Notes: generated by a model not told the origin, from the letters alone. 64,000 nucleotides of DNA from Novakomyces olei (GCA_016906335.1 JADEYG010000015.1:1066501-1130500); one strand, 5' to 3'; numbered from the stretch's first letter, positions 1 through 11,611 are shown. A program made the numbers and translations.

Positions 1-1
1 T

Positions 2-689
2 GGCGGAGGTTCCCTCCGTGTAATACTAACTGACTTTGGTGCTTCTTTTCTACAGCCTTCTCCCAACTGTCGCATGAAAACGAAAATCGGAACGGTAATT
101 AATGCTATCGTGTTTATTGTTTATGCGATTTATTTTATTTAATTCCATCGTCTGAACGCTTTTCTACCAGTCTGAATACATCTTACAACTAGAGGGAGTA
201 CTCTGCGCCAGAGCTCGTGGAAAATGGCACCAATGGATACGGTCAGGAGGTGGACATCTGGTCCTTTGGAGTAATTTTGTCCTTCTTGTTGACGGGCTTT
301 GCGTTACCCAAGTTCCCGGGAACTTTACTCCAGAGCAAGTCAGGCTATGACGAGTTTCTAGCACAGCAGTTTGGCAGCCATGAAGGTCCGTGGAGGACTA
401 CGAGTGAACAAGGTACAATTCTTAAAAGGTTTCTTCTTTATTAAATTTTCTTCTTTATTTGGTTTTGATTCCTTTAGCTTTGCAAGTATTGAAAAGTTCT
501 GTACGTGTGGATCCAGAGCAGCGTGCATGCTGCACCGAGCTGCTGGCTCTGCCATGGTTCCGAGATCGCCAGCAACAGCTTGACCAGATGTACTATTGCA
601 TGCTGAAAGCAGCAGATCGAGACGCAATTAGTGCGAAAAAAATAAGCGTGGAACGCAAAAGAAAGCGGTCGCTCTCGCTTGAGCTATAA
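2..689 (+). CDS. Ser/Thr protein kinase, C-terminal part (5' truncated by window)
   Basis: This is the C-terminal half of a eukaryotic protein kinase; the N-lobe and catalytic loop lie outside the window. Proposed exons are 2-94, 193-412 and 478-689, which join in phase. The first exon carries the Mg-binding DFG (context LTDFGASF), followed by GTREYSAPEL, the APE motif closing the activation segment. DIWSFGVIL is the conserved helix F aspartate region. The last exon has VDPEQRACCTELLALPWF, the usual end of a CAMK-like kinase domain, then a short Lys/Arg tail. Both introns have GT-AG ends. The subfamily cannot be fixed from this fragment; a CAMK-type or checkpoint-like kinase is possible. The next gene converges from the other strand about 200 bp downstream. 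Confidence 0.8.
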
Positions 690-893
690 CTACCGTTAAT
701 TAGTAGGACCAGTCGCCATTTTTTCCAATGACGATTCAACTAGAGACAGCAACAAGTGATTTTTGTGTATCCTCAGTTCGATCCTGTGCTCTGGTAGAAT
801 CGAAACCTGAATAATATCTTTTACGTTTCATCAGTAAAGTCAGTATAGTGACATTTCTGCAAATTAATCATAATTGCCGAAACCTGTGATCCA

Positions 894-2319
894 CTAATAT
901 CTGCTCTGTGCTTCACATACAGCCGTCCATTTCGCAATTATGGCCACAACCACATCAAGTTCTTGTGCAGGTACAAGGAACCATTCACGGTGTTCTGTGT
1001 TGCATCCGCTGCAAGTAATCGGGCTCGGATCGCGGTAAAGCGAGCCAAGTTCGAGATGGATTAAATGCTCTGCTCTATGTGAAAGCTTGCATGCATGATG
1101 AGCAAGCAGTCTCGGCTCGTACCCACATTGCTGAGACCACTGGTACATTCTCCGCTGTACATTCACAGCGCGGCCTACTTTTATATGGAAATGAGTTGCG
1201 CTCTGTCGCTGTCTTTGCTTGCCAATCACTGTAAAAATGTAAATAAATCCCGATATATCTCCAGGCGAAGGCGGCTTGGTCAGTTCAAGCAAAATTGTCC
1301 TTTTCACAGTCTCATCGACCACACGTCCATCAATTGCCACTGCCGAGCAGGGCAGTTTTATTGCAGACGGAGAACACGTTTCCCCCTTTTCTGCCACCAC
1401 TTTTGCCGCCACTACTTTTACCGTCCGCGCTTTTGCCGTCTGCACTTTTTCCGCATGGCTGGGCAAATGATCACTCTGTGCCAGTTTAGAGGGACGCTGC
1501 TCTTTAGAACAAGCGGGGACTCCTTGTCGCTTCGTGTTCACGCAACTCAGAGCGGCCAATGCTCGTGAAAATGCTATATAAATTCGTCTAAGCACATTGG
1601 ATTTTGAAGGCTTGCACTGTGATCCGTAGCCCTTGACGTCATACGCATTTGGCCCTTCGGACAAGGAGGGCCTAACAGAACAGGGGACTGTTTCTCGCGG
1701 GTATTGCCTTGGAGGTTTGGCCCGTACTGACGACTTTAGCGTATTAGCATTTCTCGAATTAGCATTTCTCGAATTAGCATTTCTCGTATTATCCCTCTGC
1801 CACTGAGCTTCACGTCCTCGTATAGCTTTGGCACTAGCATTTCCATTCCCTGTTTGGCCCTTGCCCAGATTAGCGTCCCGCTTGTCCTTGAGCTCCCGCA
1901 AAACTAGAGCAGCTCCCCGAGCCTGTGACCGATGCTGGAAACAAAAATAAGGCTGCAAATGTGCCTCAGCGTCCTGTGCTCCGCATGCAGCAAAAGCCAG
2001 CTTTATCGCGTGAGGCGGAGGCCGTATAGATCGACGACAAGGCCGGCCATTGCTTACTGTGATACCGTGGCAGGTATGTGCCGCAAACTTTGAGTCCGAC
2101 CGGCCAAGCTGCACTAAATTCTGGAATTCTGGCGAAGAGATTTGGAACGCATTCGATCTTGATGATCCGGCACTCATGGCTGAGTAGGATTGTCTGCTCG
2201 CGCTCTCGTGCTGTATATTATATGCATTACCAGCCACCCAAGACTATTTACTCTGAGACAGTACAGTACCCAGGCTTTTCAGATGCTTTTACCTTGCACG
2301 ACGGCCGTCTACGATCCAT
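894..2319 (-). CDS. Mug113-like protein with T5orf172 (GIY-YIG-related) domain
   Basis: The C-terminal third matches the fungal Mug113/T5orf172 (DUF1766) family, which is related to GIY-YIG nucleases. It has a FIYIF strand, HIKVGRA, a following RRMYQWSQQCG helix, RAEHLIHLELG, and a late CSGC...H...WF cluster. The N-terminal two thirds look disordered, with a CC(Q/F)-type Cys/His segment and a tandem NANSR repeat. The long reading frame (to 2237) opens with GTG, so I propose a first exon 2293-2319 (MDRRRPSCK) spliced to 894-2210, giving about 447 residues. That intron has no clear CTAAC branch point, so the start is tentative. In the family the cellular role is poorly known; S. pombe mug113 is up-regulated in meiosis. 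Nuclease activity here is only inferred. Confidence 0.75.
1741..1790 (-). repeat. 15-bp tandem repeat inside the Mug113-like coding exon
   Basis: About three copies of a 15-bp unit (attagcatttctcga on the plus strand) lie in frame and encode repeated Asn-Ala-Asn-Ser-Arg in the disordered middle of the protein. The unit length is a multiple of three, so copy-number changes would keep the reading frame. Confidence 0.85.
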
Positions 2320-2430
2320 CGATTTAAGGGCATTTTTTATTGCTCAATACCTCCCTGACTCGAGTACATGCCGCCACACACTCGCACGGTCGGTCATGTG
2401 TATGCTGTAAACATAATCTACGTGTGGGGA

Positions 2431-2459
2431 GAATTAACCCTAACTAACCCTAACCCTGA
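2431..2459. repeat. Telomere-like CCCTAA motifs
   Basis: The stretch reads as three CCCTAA-type units, one interrupted by ACTAA, in the intergenic gap between the start of the Mug113-like gene and the 3' end of the GT34 gene. It matches the TTAGGG telomere repeat of most filamentous fungi and is one of several such short arrays in the window. Confidence 0.8.
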
Positions 2460-2574
2460 GTATTAAAAATATAATTATTTATAGACCTATTACAATGATG
2501 ATTATTACACAGCCCTATCAGATGAATGACCTACTCTTGAAACTTGCCCCAATGCAGAAAACAAACCCAATAGA

Positions 2575-3750
2575 CTACGCGTTCAGCGCAGCAGGCTCTA
2601 AGCCAGTGCTGTTGAACGCGTACCCATGCTTTTGTAGTAACTCTGTATGCTGCTGCCAGTAAGAGTTCCATTGCCATTCGCATTTATTCTCCACCCAGCA
2701 GCCGGCAAAGTGTACGGCAACACGGCCTTCTTGCCATCCAAGATCTCCACCAAATGGATAGGCATTAATTACGCCTAAAGGTACGAGGCCAAGATGCCTG
2801 CGAAACGCTGTACGCTGTGAGATATAGTGATTAAGTAAGGATTGCTCCTTTTGCCCCAAATCGTGATTGTACCGCCACATGTAAGGATCATCCCACACAT
2901 CTAGTAAAATCTCTGTGAATAAACTGCGTCGAAGAAAAAACGAGCCTGCATTCAGCTCATTGTGATCTTGTGTCATGATAATGTCGACATTGTCAATGTC
3001 TTGAGGCTGTATCTCAGTGTACACTTTGGCAGTTTCGCGCTGCCAATTTAAAAGAGTCGCGTTTTGCAGCCGCTGAGCCAAAACATCGGGTCGCAGCAAG
3101 TAGTCCACAAGATTCATTCTATAGTCCATGATAATTGCGTCTAAATCCAACCACCAAACCCACTGTATTTCAGGATGCTTTAAGAATGTATCGCGTATTG
3201 CCGGTATTTTAGACCACACTGGAGACTTGCCCGGCTCCGCATACTCACTTAAATTTGTGTATACAAACCGGTGTCCATGCAAATCTGCATATTCCTGCCG
3301 ATTGCGTAAAATATTGTCCAGTTTACTCGAGAAAAATGAGTTTGGGTTTCCATCAGCTCCTAAAACAATGGCGATATTTTCCGGTCGGAGAGTATGCGAC
3401 GGCGGGGCCGGTGCGAAAGCGCTGCCATGGGAATGAGACTTTAAGGGGACCTGAATGGTTAGTAGTGGCATTGGACAATGAAAAAAGAAAACGACAAAGG
3501 AGCAAAAACGAAACAAAAAAGAATAACTCGAAACGAAAACGAAACGAAAACGAAACGAAAACGAATCAAACAGGAATCAAAAACGAATCACAAAAGAAAC
3601 AAAAAAAAATCAGGCGCTTACTCTCTCCTTTTCAACAGGATCACGTCGCAAAACTGGTTTTACCGACCCAAAGGTCAGAGAAATTGTGATGACGGCAAAC
3701 AGCGCAAGCCCTAAAAGCAGGAACCGACTTCGAGTAATGGAAAAAGCCAT
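2575..3750 (-). CDS. GT34 family glycosyltransferase (Mnn10/Gma12-like), type II Golgi membrane protein
   Basis: This is a family 34 glycosyltransferase, like yeast Mnn10/Mnn11 (alpha-1,6-mannosyltransferase) or S. pombe Gma12 (alpha-1,2-galactosyltransferase). Exon 1 (3622-3750) encodes a short cytoplasmic N-terminus and a hydrophobic signal anchor (FLLLGLALFAVITISLTF). Exon 2 (2575-3450) encodes the lumenal catalytic domain, about 334 residues in total. It contains WWLDLDAIIMD with the metal-binding DxD, NAGSFFLRRS, and a C-terminal HFAGCWV...CEW block with the conserved histidine. The 171-nt intron starts GTAAGC and ends TACTAAC-CATTCAG. It contains a purine-poor stretch of AAACG-like repeats. 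Sugar donor and acceptor cannot be told from sequence alone; a role in cell-wall or glycoprotein outer-chain synthesis is inferred. Confidence 0.9.
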
Positions 3751-4584
3751 TGCCCTTCCGCCGCAAGAGTTCTCTATAACCAATTGCTGATCTTTACACA
3801 GACTGGCGAACGGAACGATTGGGCCAGAATCTCTGGCATTCCTTGATCTGCTGTTGTCGCAGTTCTCCTCGTTTCTTCAAAGCCGATAACCCTTTTCAGT
3901 CCACGCGATTTTTGCATTCTAGAATGGGCAATACCTGCGCGCACGTAAATAGATATGCGCTCGAATAAATAAAAGTAAATCGATTACTTTATCCAGCAAT
4001 TGTATGGGAGAAGTCGCAGACAATGAGAGTGCTACTGTTTAAAGCACTCGTAGATTGTCGGCTATATTATTATTAGGCTTCCCAAAGCCAGTCAACTGGT
4101 ATCCGACCCCACTATACGTCTATTCTGTGCGGCACAGGTACCCGTAATCATGGCGAAATGGTACAAACCAGAAACATAAAATGTCTCCTTAAAGATAAAG
4201 CAGGCACATGGCAGCAAATGTAGTTTAAAACATAGTTTAAAACCTTCCCGTATCTTTGGGTGTCACTGAAGCCGTTCATACAAGCAATATTGGAGATTAG
4301 CGGGTGTATTTGGCAACTATGGTGAGAAATACAAGTGTGTCTTGATTAATTAATTTATTCTCTATGATTGGCTAATTGGGTTTAGCCTGGATTTAGCGCG
4401 CCCGTAATCTGTACCAGGCACGAAAATATAATTGGAGGGTAATAAACCCTAAAACAATGAATAGTACAATATGCAAACCGACGCGTGACAAACGATAAAA
4501 AGCCAACCCACAAATAATAACGAACGCACACAAAGCGCAAATGCCACATCCAAACAAATTTGCCACAAAGCACCGTCTCTAAAA
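3751..4584. other. Intergenic gap between GT34 gene and MID1
   Basis: About 830 bp. It holds the GT34 promoter side and the MID1 3' side. I find no convincing reading frame, tRNA or repeat; the short open frames near 4380-4690 only overlap MID1 in another frame. Confidence 0.6.
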
Positions 4585-6135
4585 CTACACCATAACAATG
4601 CACAAAACCGTCGCAACAGCAATAAGCAATAAAGGCACGCCCTGCGTTACGGCTTGAGATACAAAGTAATCTACGCCTGGAGCGTTGCATGTAACCAGCT
4701 CCGTGCCGCTACGTTCACCATAACCCTGCAAATACCCGATAGTGTGGTTCAGCGGACACCTGAATCCCAGTCCAGTGGGACAAGACGAGGCCAGTGACCA
4801 GCATAGGTCAATGCACGGTTTTATTTCGCGATAAGGTCCGGGCGAGACTTCCTGTGATACAAGAGAATTTCGGGATGTATTTGATCGCAAAACAGTGTAA
4901 GACGCATTCGGAGATACGTCAGTGCACCTCGGAATCATGACTGCACAAAGCCAATTCTTATAAGCGGCCGCACAGTCATTACAGTCTTTAATAACGGAGT
5001 ATCGATCGGCTAAAGAAGCATTGCAATTATGCTGTTGTAGGGTTTTAGAAAAATTCGAATATACTGCAGCCGCACGTGAGTCGTAGAGAGCTGCGAGACT
5101 ATCCGCACCAGGAAATCGGTCCATGTTTCCGGGCACAGCGTAAGCCACTTGCTCACAGAAATCAAGGTCATATATAACACGGCATCCCGTGCTCTCCTTT
5201 GTACGCAGCAACGTTGGGGGATAAGCAATCCCACCTTGCCCGTTAGACGCAGGTAGGGTTAAATAAGCGTTATACGAAGAAGAAGCATTCAACCCGTGCG
5301 CGTAAAACTGCTCCTTTGGGATATCGCCAAGACCGCGCGTTGTCATACTGCGATCTGCATTCGCCCAATTCAAAAGAGCCGCAGATTGTTGCATTGCGCA
5401 AAACGAACGGTGCAAAGCGGATCTCTGCGCACTATCTGCAGCTGGCTGTAAGAAGATTTGAAAATCTGGAAGAACTGAAGTATTGTGCAACCAGGTCAAG
5501 TTGCCCGTACTTAAGAGGGCCGCACTGTAATCAGTATCCTGAACAAAGAGAAACTTTTCCGCGTGGAAAGAGTGTATAGGTGCGCGTGTAGACACACCAA
5601 TTTGGTAGGCAAAAGTATCGTCAGCGTTGCCGGCAGTAGAATTGCTGTCTCCCGTACCGTCAGAGGGAGCTTCTACTCCGATACGGACACTGTACCGCTC
5701 CAAATCATCAGTGGCTCCTGAATCCGCCACGGCTCCCAGATCAAGTGTTATATTCGCCAGTCCATAGACAGTAGGCTCCTGGATCCGTGTTCCATTATTG
5801 ACAAATAGGGTTAGTACACCGCTCTCCGGGGCAGAGCACACGTTCAGCGTTATCCACACAGTTTCATTGATGTACCCTGTAAACTCGTACAGATCAGTGG
5901 CACCGGGAAGGACTGCAGCATTATGAGCAATGCCGTCCATCAATGACGTGGTCGCGTTTGCCTGCCGCGTCCATAGCTGATGTGCCCACTCGCCGGCCGC
6001 TCGCAGATACGTGGCCGCCTCTGACAGTGCATTTGCCTCGGGAAAACCATAATCTTGCACAGGGTTTTTAAGAGACTCTGCTGCTGACGATAAGGTAACA
6101 AGTGCCGCCGTCAGTATTGTGCAGAGGACTCGCAT
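4585..6135 (-). CDS. MID1: Mid1-like stretch-activated Ca2+ channel regulatory subunit
   Basis: A 516-residue intronless protein. Mid1 works with the pore subunit Cch1 in high-affinity calcium uptake at the plasma membrane and ER of fungi. It begins with a signal peptide (MRVLCTILTAALVTLSSAAES). The middle is rich in N-glycosylation sequons. The Cys-rich C-terminal part carries the family hallmark CNDCAAAYKNWLCAVMIPRC, then CIDLCWSLASSCPTGLGFRC. Length is close to yeast Mid1 (548). The protein ends in a strongly hydrophobic segment (VPLLLIAVATVLCIVMV), which could be a membrane anchor or GPI-type signal. It is divergent from RPT3. Confidence 0.92.
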   Translation of the reverse strand: MRVLCTILTAALVTLSSAAESLKNPVQDYGFPEANALSEAATYLRAAGEWAHQLWTRQANATTSLMDGIAHNAAVLPGATDLYEFTGYINETVWITLNVCSAPESGVLTLFVNNGTRIQEPTVYGLANITLDLGAVADSGATDDLERYSVRIGVEAPSDGTGDSNSTAGNADDTFAYQIGVSTRAPIHSFHAEKFLFVQDTDYSAALLSTGNLTWLHNTSVLPDFQIFLQPAADSAQRSALHRSFCAMQQSAALLNWANADRSMTTRGLGDIPKEQFYAHGLNASSSYNAYLTLPASNGQGGIAYPPTLLRTKESTGCRVIYDLDFCEQVAYAVPGNMDRFPGADSLAALYDSRAAAVYSNFSKTLQQHNCNASLADRYSVIKDCNDCAAAYKNWLCAVMIPRCTDVSPNASYTVLRSNTSRNSLVSQEVSPGPYREIKPCIDLCWSLASSCPTGLGFRCPLNHTIGYLQGYGERSGTELVTCNAPGVDYFVSQAVTQGVPLLLIAVATVLCIVMV

Positions 6136-6573
6136 GCTTGGCGAGCATGGGTGACGAAAAGTGTGCTCCGTTAAGGACTCGGGCTCTTTTAATTTGTATG
6201 TAAAACAGTATTATTTTATTGTTTTATTGTTTTTAATATTATTTAATTCTATTATACTAGAGCCTATTGAATAGAATTATAAACTATAATAATAATTAAT
6301 TAATTAATAAACAAACAAACAAACAAACAAACAAACAAATAAATAAATAAATAAATAAATAATTGATTAATTATTTATTTATTCATTCATTCATTCATTC
6401 ATTCTTATATTCATAATGGAAGAACTGCTAATATTTAGCAAGTAACACACTGTGCCCAAGATTTATTCGTCTCAATGCAATACTATAGTATAGATGATAT
6501 GCGAGAGTATAAGCGATTACGTCTCTATCCTATTCCACTATACATCATCGGGACGCGCAATCAGTCACAGATA
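6136..6573. repeat. MID1-RPT3 divergent promoter region with tetranucleotide microsatellites
   Basis: The intergenic space between two divergent start codons contains AT-rich runs, then (ACAA)n at about 6310-6340, (AAAT)n at 6338-6362, and (ATTC)n at 6380-6402. No proteasome-type GGTGGCAAA element was seen. An in-frame ATG at 6475 lies upstream of the RPT3 start but encodes no family-like sequence. Confidence 0.75.
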
Positions 6574-7791
6574 ATGGCAGTGGTGGAGAAGGCACCAGTG
6601 CCGCGCAGCGGCTTTGCCCTTCCGCCTGATGTTACACAAGAGTCAGATTTATATGCCCGTTTGAAGCGGCTGCAAAAGCATCTGGAAATGCTGAGGCTGC
6701 AAGAAGATTTTATAAAGGACGACAGTAAGAGTCTCAAGCGCGAACTCGTCCGAGCGCAAGAGGAGGTCAAACGCATACAAAGTGTTCCGCTTGTGATTGG
6801 ACAGTTCTTAGAACCGATCGACGGCAATACGGGGATCGTTGCCTCCACAACTGGCTCTAATTACGTCGTCCGTATCCTTTCTACTCTGGATCAAGAACTG
6901 CTAAAGCCATCCGCCAGCGTTGTCCTGCACCGGCACTCTAATGCTCTTGTTGATATCTTACCTCCGGAAGCAGACTCGTCTATAACAATGCTGGGCGATG
7001 ATGAAAAGCCGGACGTAACGTACGCTGACGTGGGCGGGTTGGACGTGCAAAAGCAGGAGATACGTGAGGCGGTTGAGCTTCCGCTCACTCAGGGCGATCT
7101 GTACCGCCAGATCGGCATTGATCCACCACGAGGAGTCTTGTTATATGGGCCTCCAGGTACGGGTAAAACTATGCTGGTCAAAGCAGTGGCAAACAGCACA
7201 ACTGCTAAATTTATTCGCGTGGTGGGGTCCGAGTTTGTGCAAAAGTATCTCGGTGAGGGTCCGCGTATGGTACGCGACGTTTTTCGACTCGCCCGGGAAA
7301 ACGCTCCCGCAATTATATTCATTGATGAAATTGACGCTATTGCCACAAAGCGGTTTGACGCACAGACTGGTGCTGATCGTGAAGTACAGCGTATTTTGAT
7401 TGAGCTTTTGGCGCAAATGGACGGCTTTGACCAGACGAGTAACGTAAAGGTCATTATGGCTACGAACCGTGCGGACACACTTGACCCGGCTCTTTTGCGG
7501 CCGGGTCGTTTAGATCGCAAGATAGAGTTCCCCGTGGCTGATCGTCGTCAGCGAAGGCTTATTTTCTCTACTATTGCGGCCAAGATGGCGCTTTCGCCCG
7601 AGGTTGACCTTGATTCTTTTATCCTGAGACCAGATGCTACAAGTGGCGCACAAATTGCGGCTATTATGCAAGACGCTGGCCTGCTTGCGGTAAGAAAGTC
7701 GAGAAGTGTCATACTGCAGAGCGATATTGAGGAAGCATACCAGCGGGGTGTGAAGCCCTCGGACCAAGATACACCCGAGTTTTACAAGTAA
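6574..7791 (+). CDS. RPT3: 26S proteasome regulatory ATPase subunit Rpt3
   Basis: A 405-residue AAA+ ATPase of the proteasome base ring, which unfolds ubiquitylated substrates. It has an N-terminal coiled coil ([20 protein letters not shown]) and an OB-fold segment with [13 protein letters not shown], typical of Rpt3. Walker A is GPPGTGKT (about residues 192-199) and Walker B IIFIDEID (about 247-254). The Arg-finger region is present ([21 protein letters not shown]). The C-terminus ends EFYK like other Rpt3 proteins; this lacks a strict HbYX motif but matches the family tail. I chose ATG 6574 over 6475 because homology starts right after it. There is no intron, and it converges with ERF4. Confidence 0.97.
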   Translation: MAVVEKAPVPRSGFALPPDVTQESDLYARLKRLQKHLEMLRLQEDFIKDDSKSLKRELVRAQEEVKRIQSVPLVIGQFLEPIDGNTGIVASTTGSNYVVRILSTLDQELLKPSASVVLHRHSNALVDILPPEADSSITMLGDDEKPDVTYADVGGLDVQKQEIREAVELPLTQGDLYRQIGIDPPRGVLLYGPPGTGKTMLVKAVANSTTAKFIRVVGSEFVQKYLGEGPRMVRDVFRLARENAPAIIFIDEIDAIATKRFDAQTGADREVQRILIELLAQMDGFDQTSNVKVIMATNRADTLDPALLRPGRLDRKIEFPVADRRQRRLIFSTIAAKMALSPEVDLDSFILRPDATSGAQIAAIMQDAGLLAVRKSRSVILQSDIEEAYQRGVKPSDQDTPEFYK

Positions 7792-7944
7792 AGGAAACGT
7801 TTTGAAACGTTGTTTATTCATGAATGCATCATAGTAACATCCTTTCATGGCACGTAGGCTGTAAGAAGAATAAAGAGGTACACTAATAGTAAGGCATTGT
7901 ACAACGGCTCCGCCGGCATTAAATTTTAACTTGAGCTTGGAGGA

Positions 7945-8503
7945 TCAGCGAGTCAAGGCACCAGGCCGTTCCTCATCGATTTGCCCAATTTCTAGGGGAA
8001 CCTGAATATCGAGCTTTGTCTTGTTAGTCTCTCCTTTCCTTGGCAAAACTCACATTGAGATACATTGTACGAGAGGGAACGACAACGCGTAGTCCACGGG
8101 GCTCAAATATAGACTTGTTGCACTCGTCCACGTACGCGTCCAGCTGGCGCAGAGTACGGTTAACGTGGCGCGGCATAATGTATTCGCTCAGGGAAAGCGT
8201 CCATACGCCGAGACAGCATTCGAGCACGTTGAGCCAGTGCGATGGTGAAAACGCCAGATCCAAGCGCGTATTGACTTGGCTTATAAAACGCGTTAAATCT
8301 TCACTTGGTAAAGATCCCTCCAGGGCGTGAGGGAAGGCGGTACTAAACTGAGGCGTCCAGTCTCCGTTTACTGTGTAGTCGCGCTCAATACGGACTACAT
8401 AATCACTAATGCCGCCGCTAAAGGCATTGAGTTGAATCCCTTGCCGCGGCGCTGGCGCCTTTTCGCGGCGCCCGATATCGTTGGTGGCGGCCGCGTCTGG
8501 CAC
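7945..8503 (-). CDS. ERF4: Erf4/Golga7-family subunit of a palmitoyltransferase
   Basis: This matches the Golgin A7/ERF4 family. In yeast, Erf4 binds the DHHC enzyme Erf2 at the ER to palmitoylate Ras. Visible family features are VVRIERDYTVNGDWTPQF near the start, FPHALEGSLPSEDLTRFI, a hydrophobic helix around LNVLECCLGVWTLSLSEYI, and FEPRGLRVVVPSRTMYL. Exon 8054-8503 is followed by a proposed 40-nt intron (8014-8053) and a final exon 7945-8013 ending LTR. The long frame has no ATG: it opens at GTG 8503, preceded by an in-frame stop. The true start is therefore probably in an upstream exon, perhaps using the ATG at 8628, but I could not find a join that keeps phase. Confidence 0.8.
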
Positions 8504-8628
8504 GGTGGCAGTTGATCAAAGAACGGAGTCGAGCTGCGCTGTCTGACTCTGGATCATTAGCAATGAATAATCAAGACTGCTGCTTTGATCGGGTAATAGA
8601 CTCACGGGCCCCGTGTCCGTTTATCCAT

Positions 8629-9290
8629 GGCTGTATTACAAGTAATGTAAATCGTACATGTACTTTTTATACGTGCAAGCTAGTTGGCATAATAACTGCG
8701 ATAACAACTAGTTGAAGTAATTAATATTATTATTATATAATTGATATTATATAATTAATATTATATAATGCCTATAGATGACCGCGTACGAAATAATTTC
8801 CCATTACTTTCTGTAATGCTCTGCGCAATCCAATGAAAATGCAACTTGATAGACCACTCTGCCCCATATATAATATTTGCGCTACGCGTAAAGTCTCGCT
8901 GAATTAATATTAATACGTCTATTGATTAATACGTCTTTTAATTAATACGTCTAATAACTACTAAACAATTGAGGTTGTGCGCTCACAGGCAGCAGGATTT
9001 GGGACCATCCTCAAGCGGCACCGACAAGATCGTTCCAACAATTGTCTGTAAGCCAATTCAGCTTGTGCTCTGAGGCAAAAGCATTTAGAAAAAGGCCTGA
9101 CCGAATAAGGGATTGGAAGCATAGGATAGTATTCACTGTAAAAGGGGATTCAGCCACGGCGAAAGGGCTCTAAATTAAGGTAATTGCCAGGAACGGTGTG
9201 TTTGCAACACGTGCAAAGCCGGGCTGTTGGGCCAATTGCGTCACAGAATTAATTGCTTTTTAGCGCCAATCGCTGTGAGGTTGATGTGCC
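8629..9290. other. ERF4 / alpha-actinin divergent intergenic region
   Basis: About 660 bp, AT-rich. It contains three near copies of attaatacgtct at about 8908-8953. No supported gene; part of it is probably the 5' end of ERF4. Confidence 0.6.
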
Positions 9291-11611
9291 ATGTCATTAG
9301 CGTCCACAATGTCGGCGGGTGGGACAGCGCCTGACTGGATTGCAATTCAGTCGCGAACCTTTACCAAATGGATGACAAGCAAGCTCAAAGATACGGGGCT
9401 TTTCTCTGATGACCAACTTGCAACGCTACCAGATTCAATGACGAACGGTGTTGCCCTGATTCAGTTGCTGGAAAATATTGGCGGAGAGCCTTTGGGACGG
9501 TACAACAAGGCACCGCGTTTACGCGTACAGAATATGGAAAACGTTAACCTTGCACTTTCTTATATCAAATCGCGAAAAGTACCGTTAACCAACATTGGGG
9601 CAGAAGGTAGGTTTGGCGTTTTATTTTATTTTATTTTGCATATAACTCTTCTTACGCCATAGATATTGTTGATGGAAATCTCAAACTTATCCTGGGCCTG
9701 CTTTGGACGCTTATTCTACGATTCACTATTGCGGATATCAACGAAGAAGGCCTAACTGCTAAGGAAGGTCTCTTACTCTGGTGCCAGAGGAAAAGCCATG
9801 GCTATCGGCATGTCAACATTACAGACTTTAGTTCAAGGTAATATCAACAGAGAATAGAACAATATGTTTTCTCGCTGCTTATTGTTTCCGTCTGAATTGA
9901 TACGGGATTTGTCTTTTGTCGTTGCTCATTTTTGATTACATTTTCCAATTTCGATGAATAAGCATTTAATTATTCAGTTATCCACTACTGGTTTTCTATC
10001 CTTGCGCTAACACTCTAGCTGGTCGAATGGTCTAGCATTGTAATACCTCTTCGTTTACAAAATTTATTTCTAATCTTTCAAGCTGCGCGTTAATTCACCG
10101 GTATCGTCCAGAACTGATCGAGTACAATTCTCTGTCGCCGTCGAAGCCACGCGAAAACTTGGCTCTAGCTTTCCGTCTAGCTGCTGAAGAGATTGGTATA
10201 CCCCAATTGCTCGATGTGGAGGATGTGTGTGACGTTGTATACCCGGATGAGCGGTCTATCATGACATACGTTGCTCAGTATTTCCATGCGTTTTCGGAGC
10301 TTGACAAGTATCTTACTGCTGGCCGTCGTATAGAGGCTTTTGCGGACAATTTGAAAAGCGTCTATTCAATGCAGACTGATTATGAGCGAAGATGCAAAAT
10401 TCTGCTGGAAGGCGTTACAGAGCAAATTGCCGCGTGGAGGCGGACTACGTTTACTGGAACATACGGAGACGCAAAGAGCCAGTCCACTTGTTTTACGAAA
10501 TTTAAGCTCGGGAAAAAGCGGGACTGGATAAGGGAAAAAATAAATCTCGAATCTCTTCTAGGCAACGTGCAAACAAAACTAAAACTACTCTCAATGCAAG
10601 AGTACGAACCGCCTAATAACCTTGCGCTATTAGAGCTGGAGCAGCAGTGGAAATTGTTATCGTCGACTGAAGCTAGTCGTGCAAAACAAATAAATGGGAA
10701 TATTAGAGAGTGAGTCAGAACGTTATCAATTTCTAACTTTAATTTCAAAATTGGAATTAGATTTTACTTTTTTTTTTTTTTTTTTAATTTGAATTTTGCT
10801 TTTTCTTGCTGACATACGCAGAATCAAAGAAAACTTGCGCAAAGCTTTTGCCGATAGTGCAAACGATTTTGCGCTAATGATAACTACTTTGTCTAATAAT
10901 CTAACGACACTAGAAGGAGACATTGAGGAGCAACTTGGTACTGTGAACTATCTGTTTGAACACATGGAGCCATTGAGTGGCGAAATGAAGACGATGCATA
11001 ATTTAGATTTGCAGTGCAAAGAGGCAAATATTGATGAAAATGATTATACAGTTTACACATATGAAGATTTGGAGTATGAATTCAAGTTGGCGTTTGACGC
11101 AATAACAAAGAAAAAGCAGTTCTTGGAGGGTCAAATTATAGCCGGTCAGCGGTCACAATTGACGGAGAGCCAATTGGAAGAGTTTGATCAATGTTTCCGG
11201 CATTTTGCGCGTGGCGCTGGTGTATTAAACAAGACGGATTTCAAAGTTGCTCTGGCCAGTTTGGGTCTTTTGTATGATGACCGGGATTTGGATGATATCC
11301 TAGTAAATTTTGGAGCGAGCGATTCAACACAGGGGATCAGCTATGAGCAATGGATCGGGTTTCTTGTGCACGAAATGGAGGACAATTCATCACCGGAACA
11401 GGTACTACTTGCCTTTCGTGATGTTGCAGATGGAAAGGCGTATGTGACTGTGACGGATTATCGAGAATCCCGTATAAAGCCTGGCACTATAGCATTTTTG
11501 GAACGCGAAATGAAGCATTGTATCTTTAAAGAAAACAGTGAAGTCGGCTATAATTATATCGATTGGATGCGCTCAAAGCTTTCAGATGAATATTTGAACG
11601 GCGACGAGTAG
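9291..11611 (+). CDS. ain1: Alpha-actinin (actin cross-linker)
   Basis: A 642-residue alpha-actinin of the short fungal type (S. pombe Ain1 is about 620), which bundles actin at the division site. Exons are 9291-9606, 9663-9837, 10019-10039, 10083-10709 and 10822-11611. Two calponin-homology domains occupy about residues 14-240: [21 protein letters not shown], then [10 protein letters not shown] and [17 protein letters not shown] spectrin-like coiled coil follows (about 250-480), and two EF-hand-like modules end the protein ([19 protein letters not shown] onward). The EF loops lack several canonical acidic residues, so calcium binding is doubtful. Exon 3 is only 21 nt and encodes the core of the second CH domain. 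The intron at 10710-10821 contains a T18 run. Confidence 0.93.

Noticed and set aside
6475-6573. Upstream in-frame ATG for RPT3
   Set aside because: The extra 33 residues do not resemble any Rpt3 N-terminus; homology starts at the ATG at 6574.
7089-7520. 143-codon frame antisense to RPT3
   Set aside because: It is a shadow of the conserved AAA domain codons; the sense protein explains the open frame.
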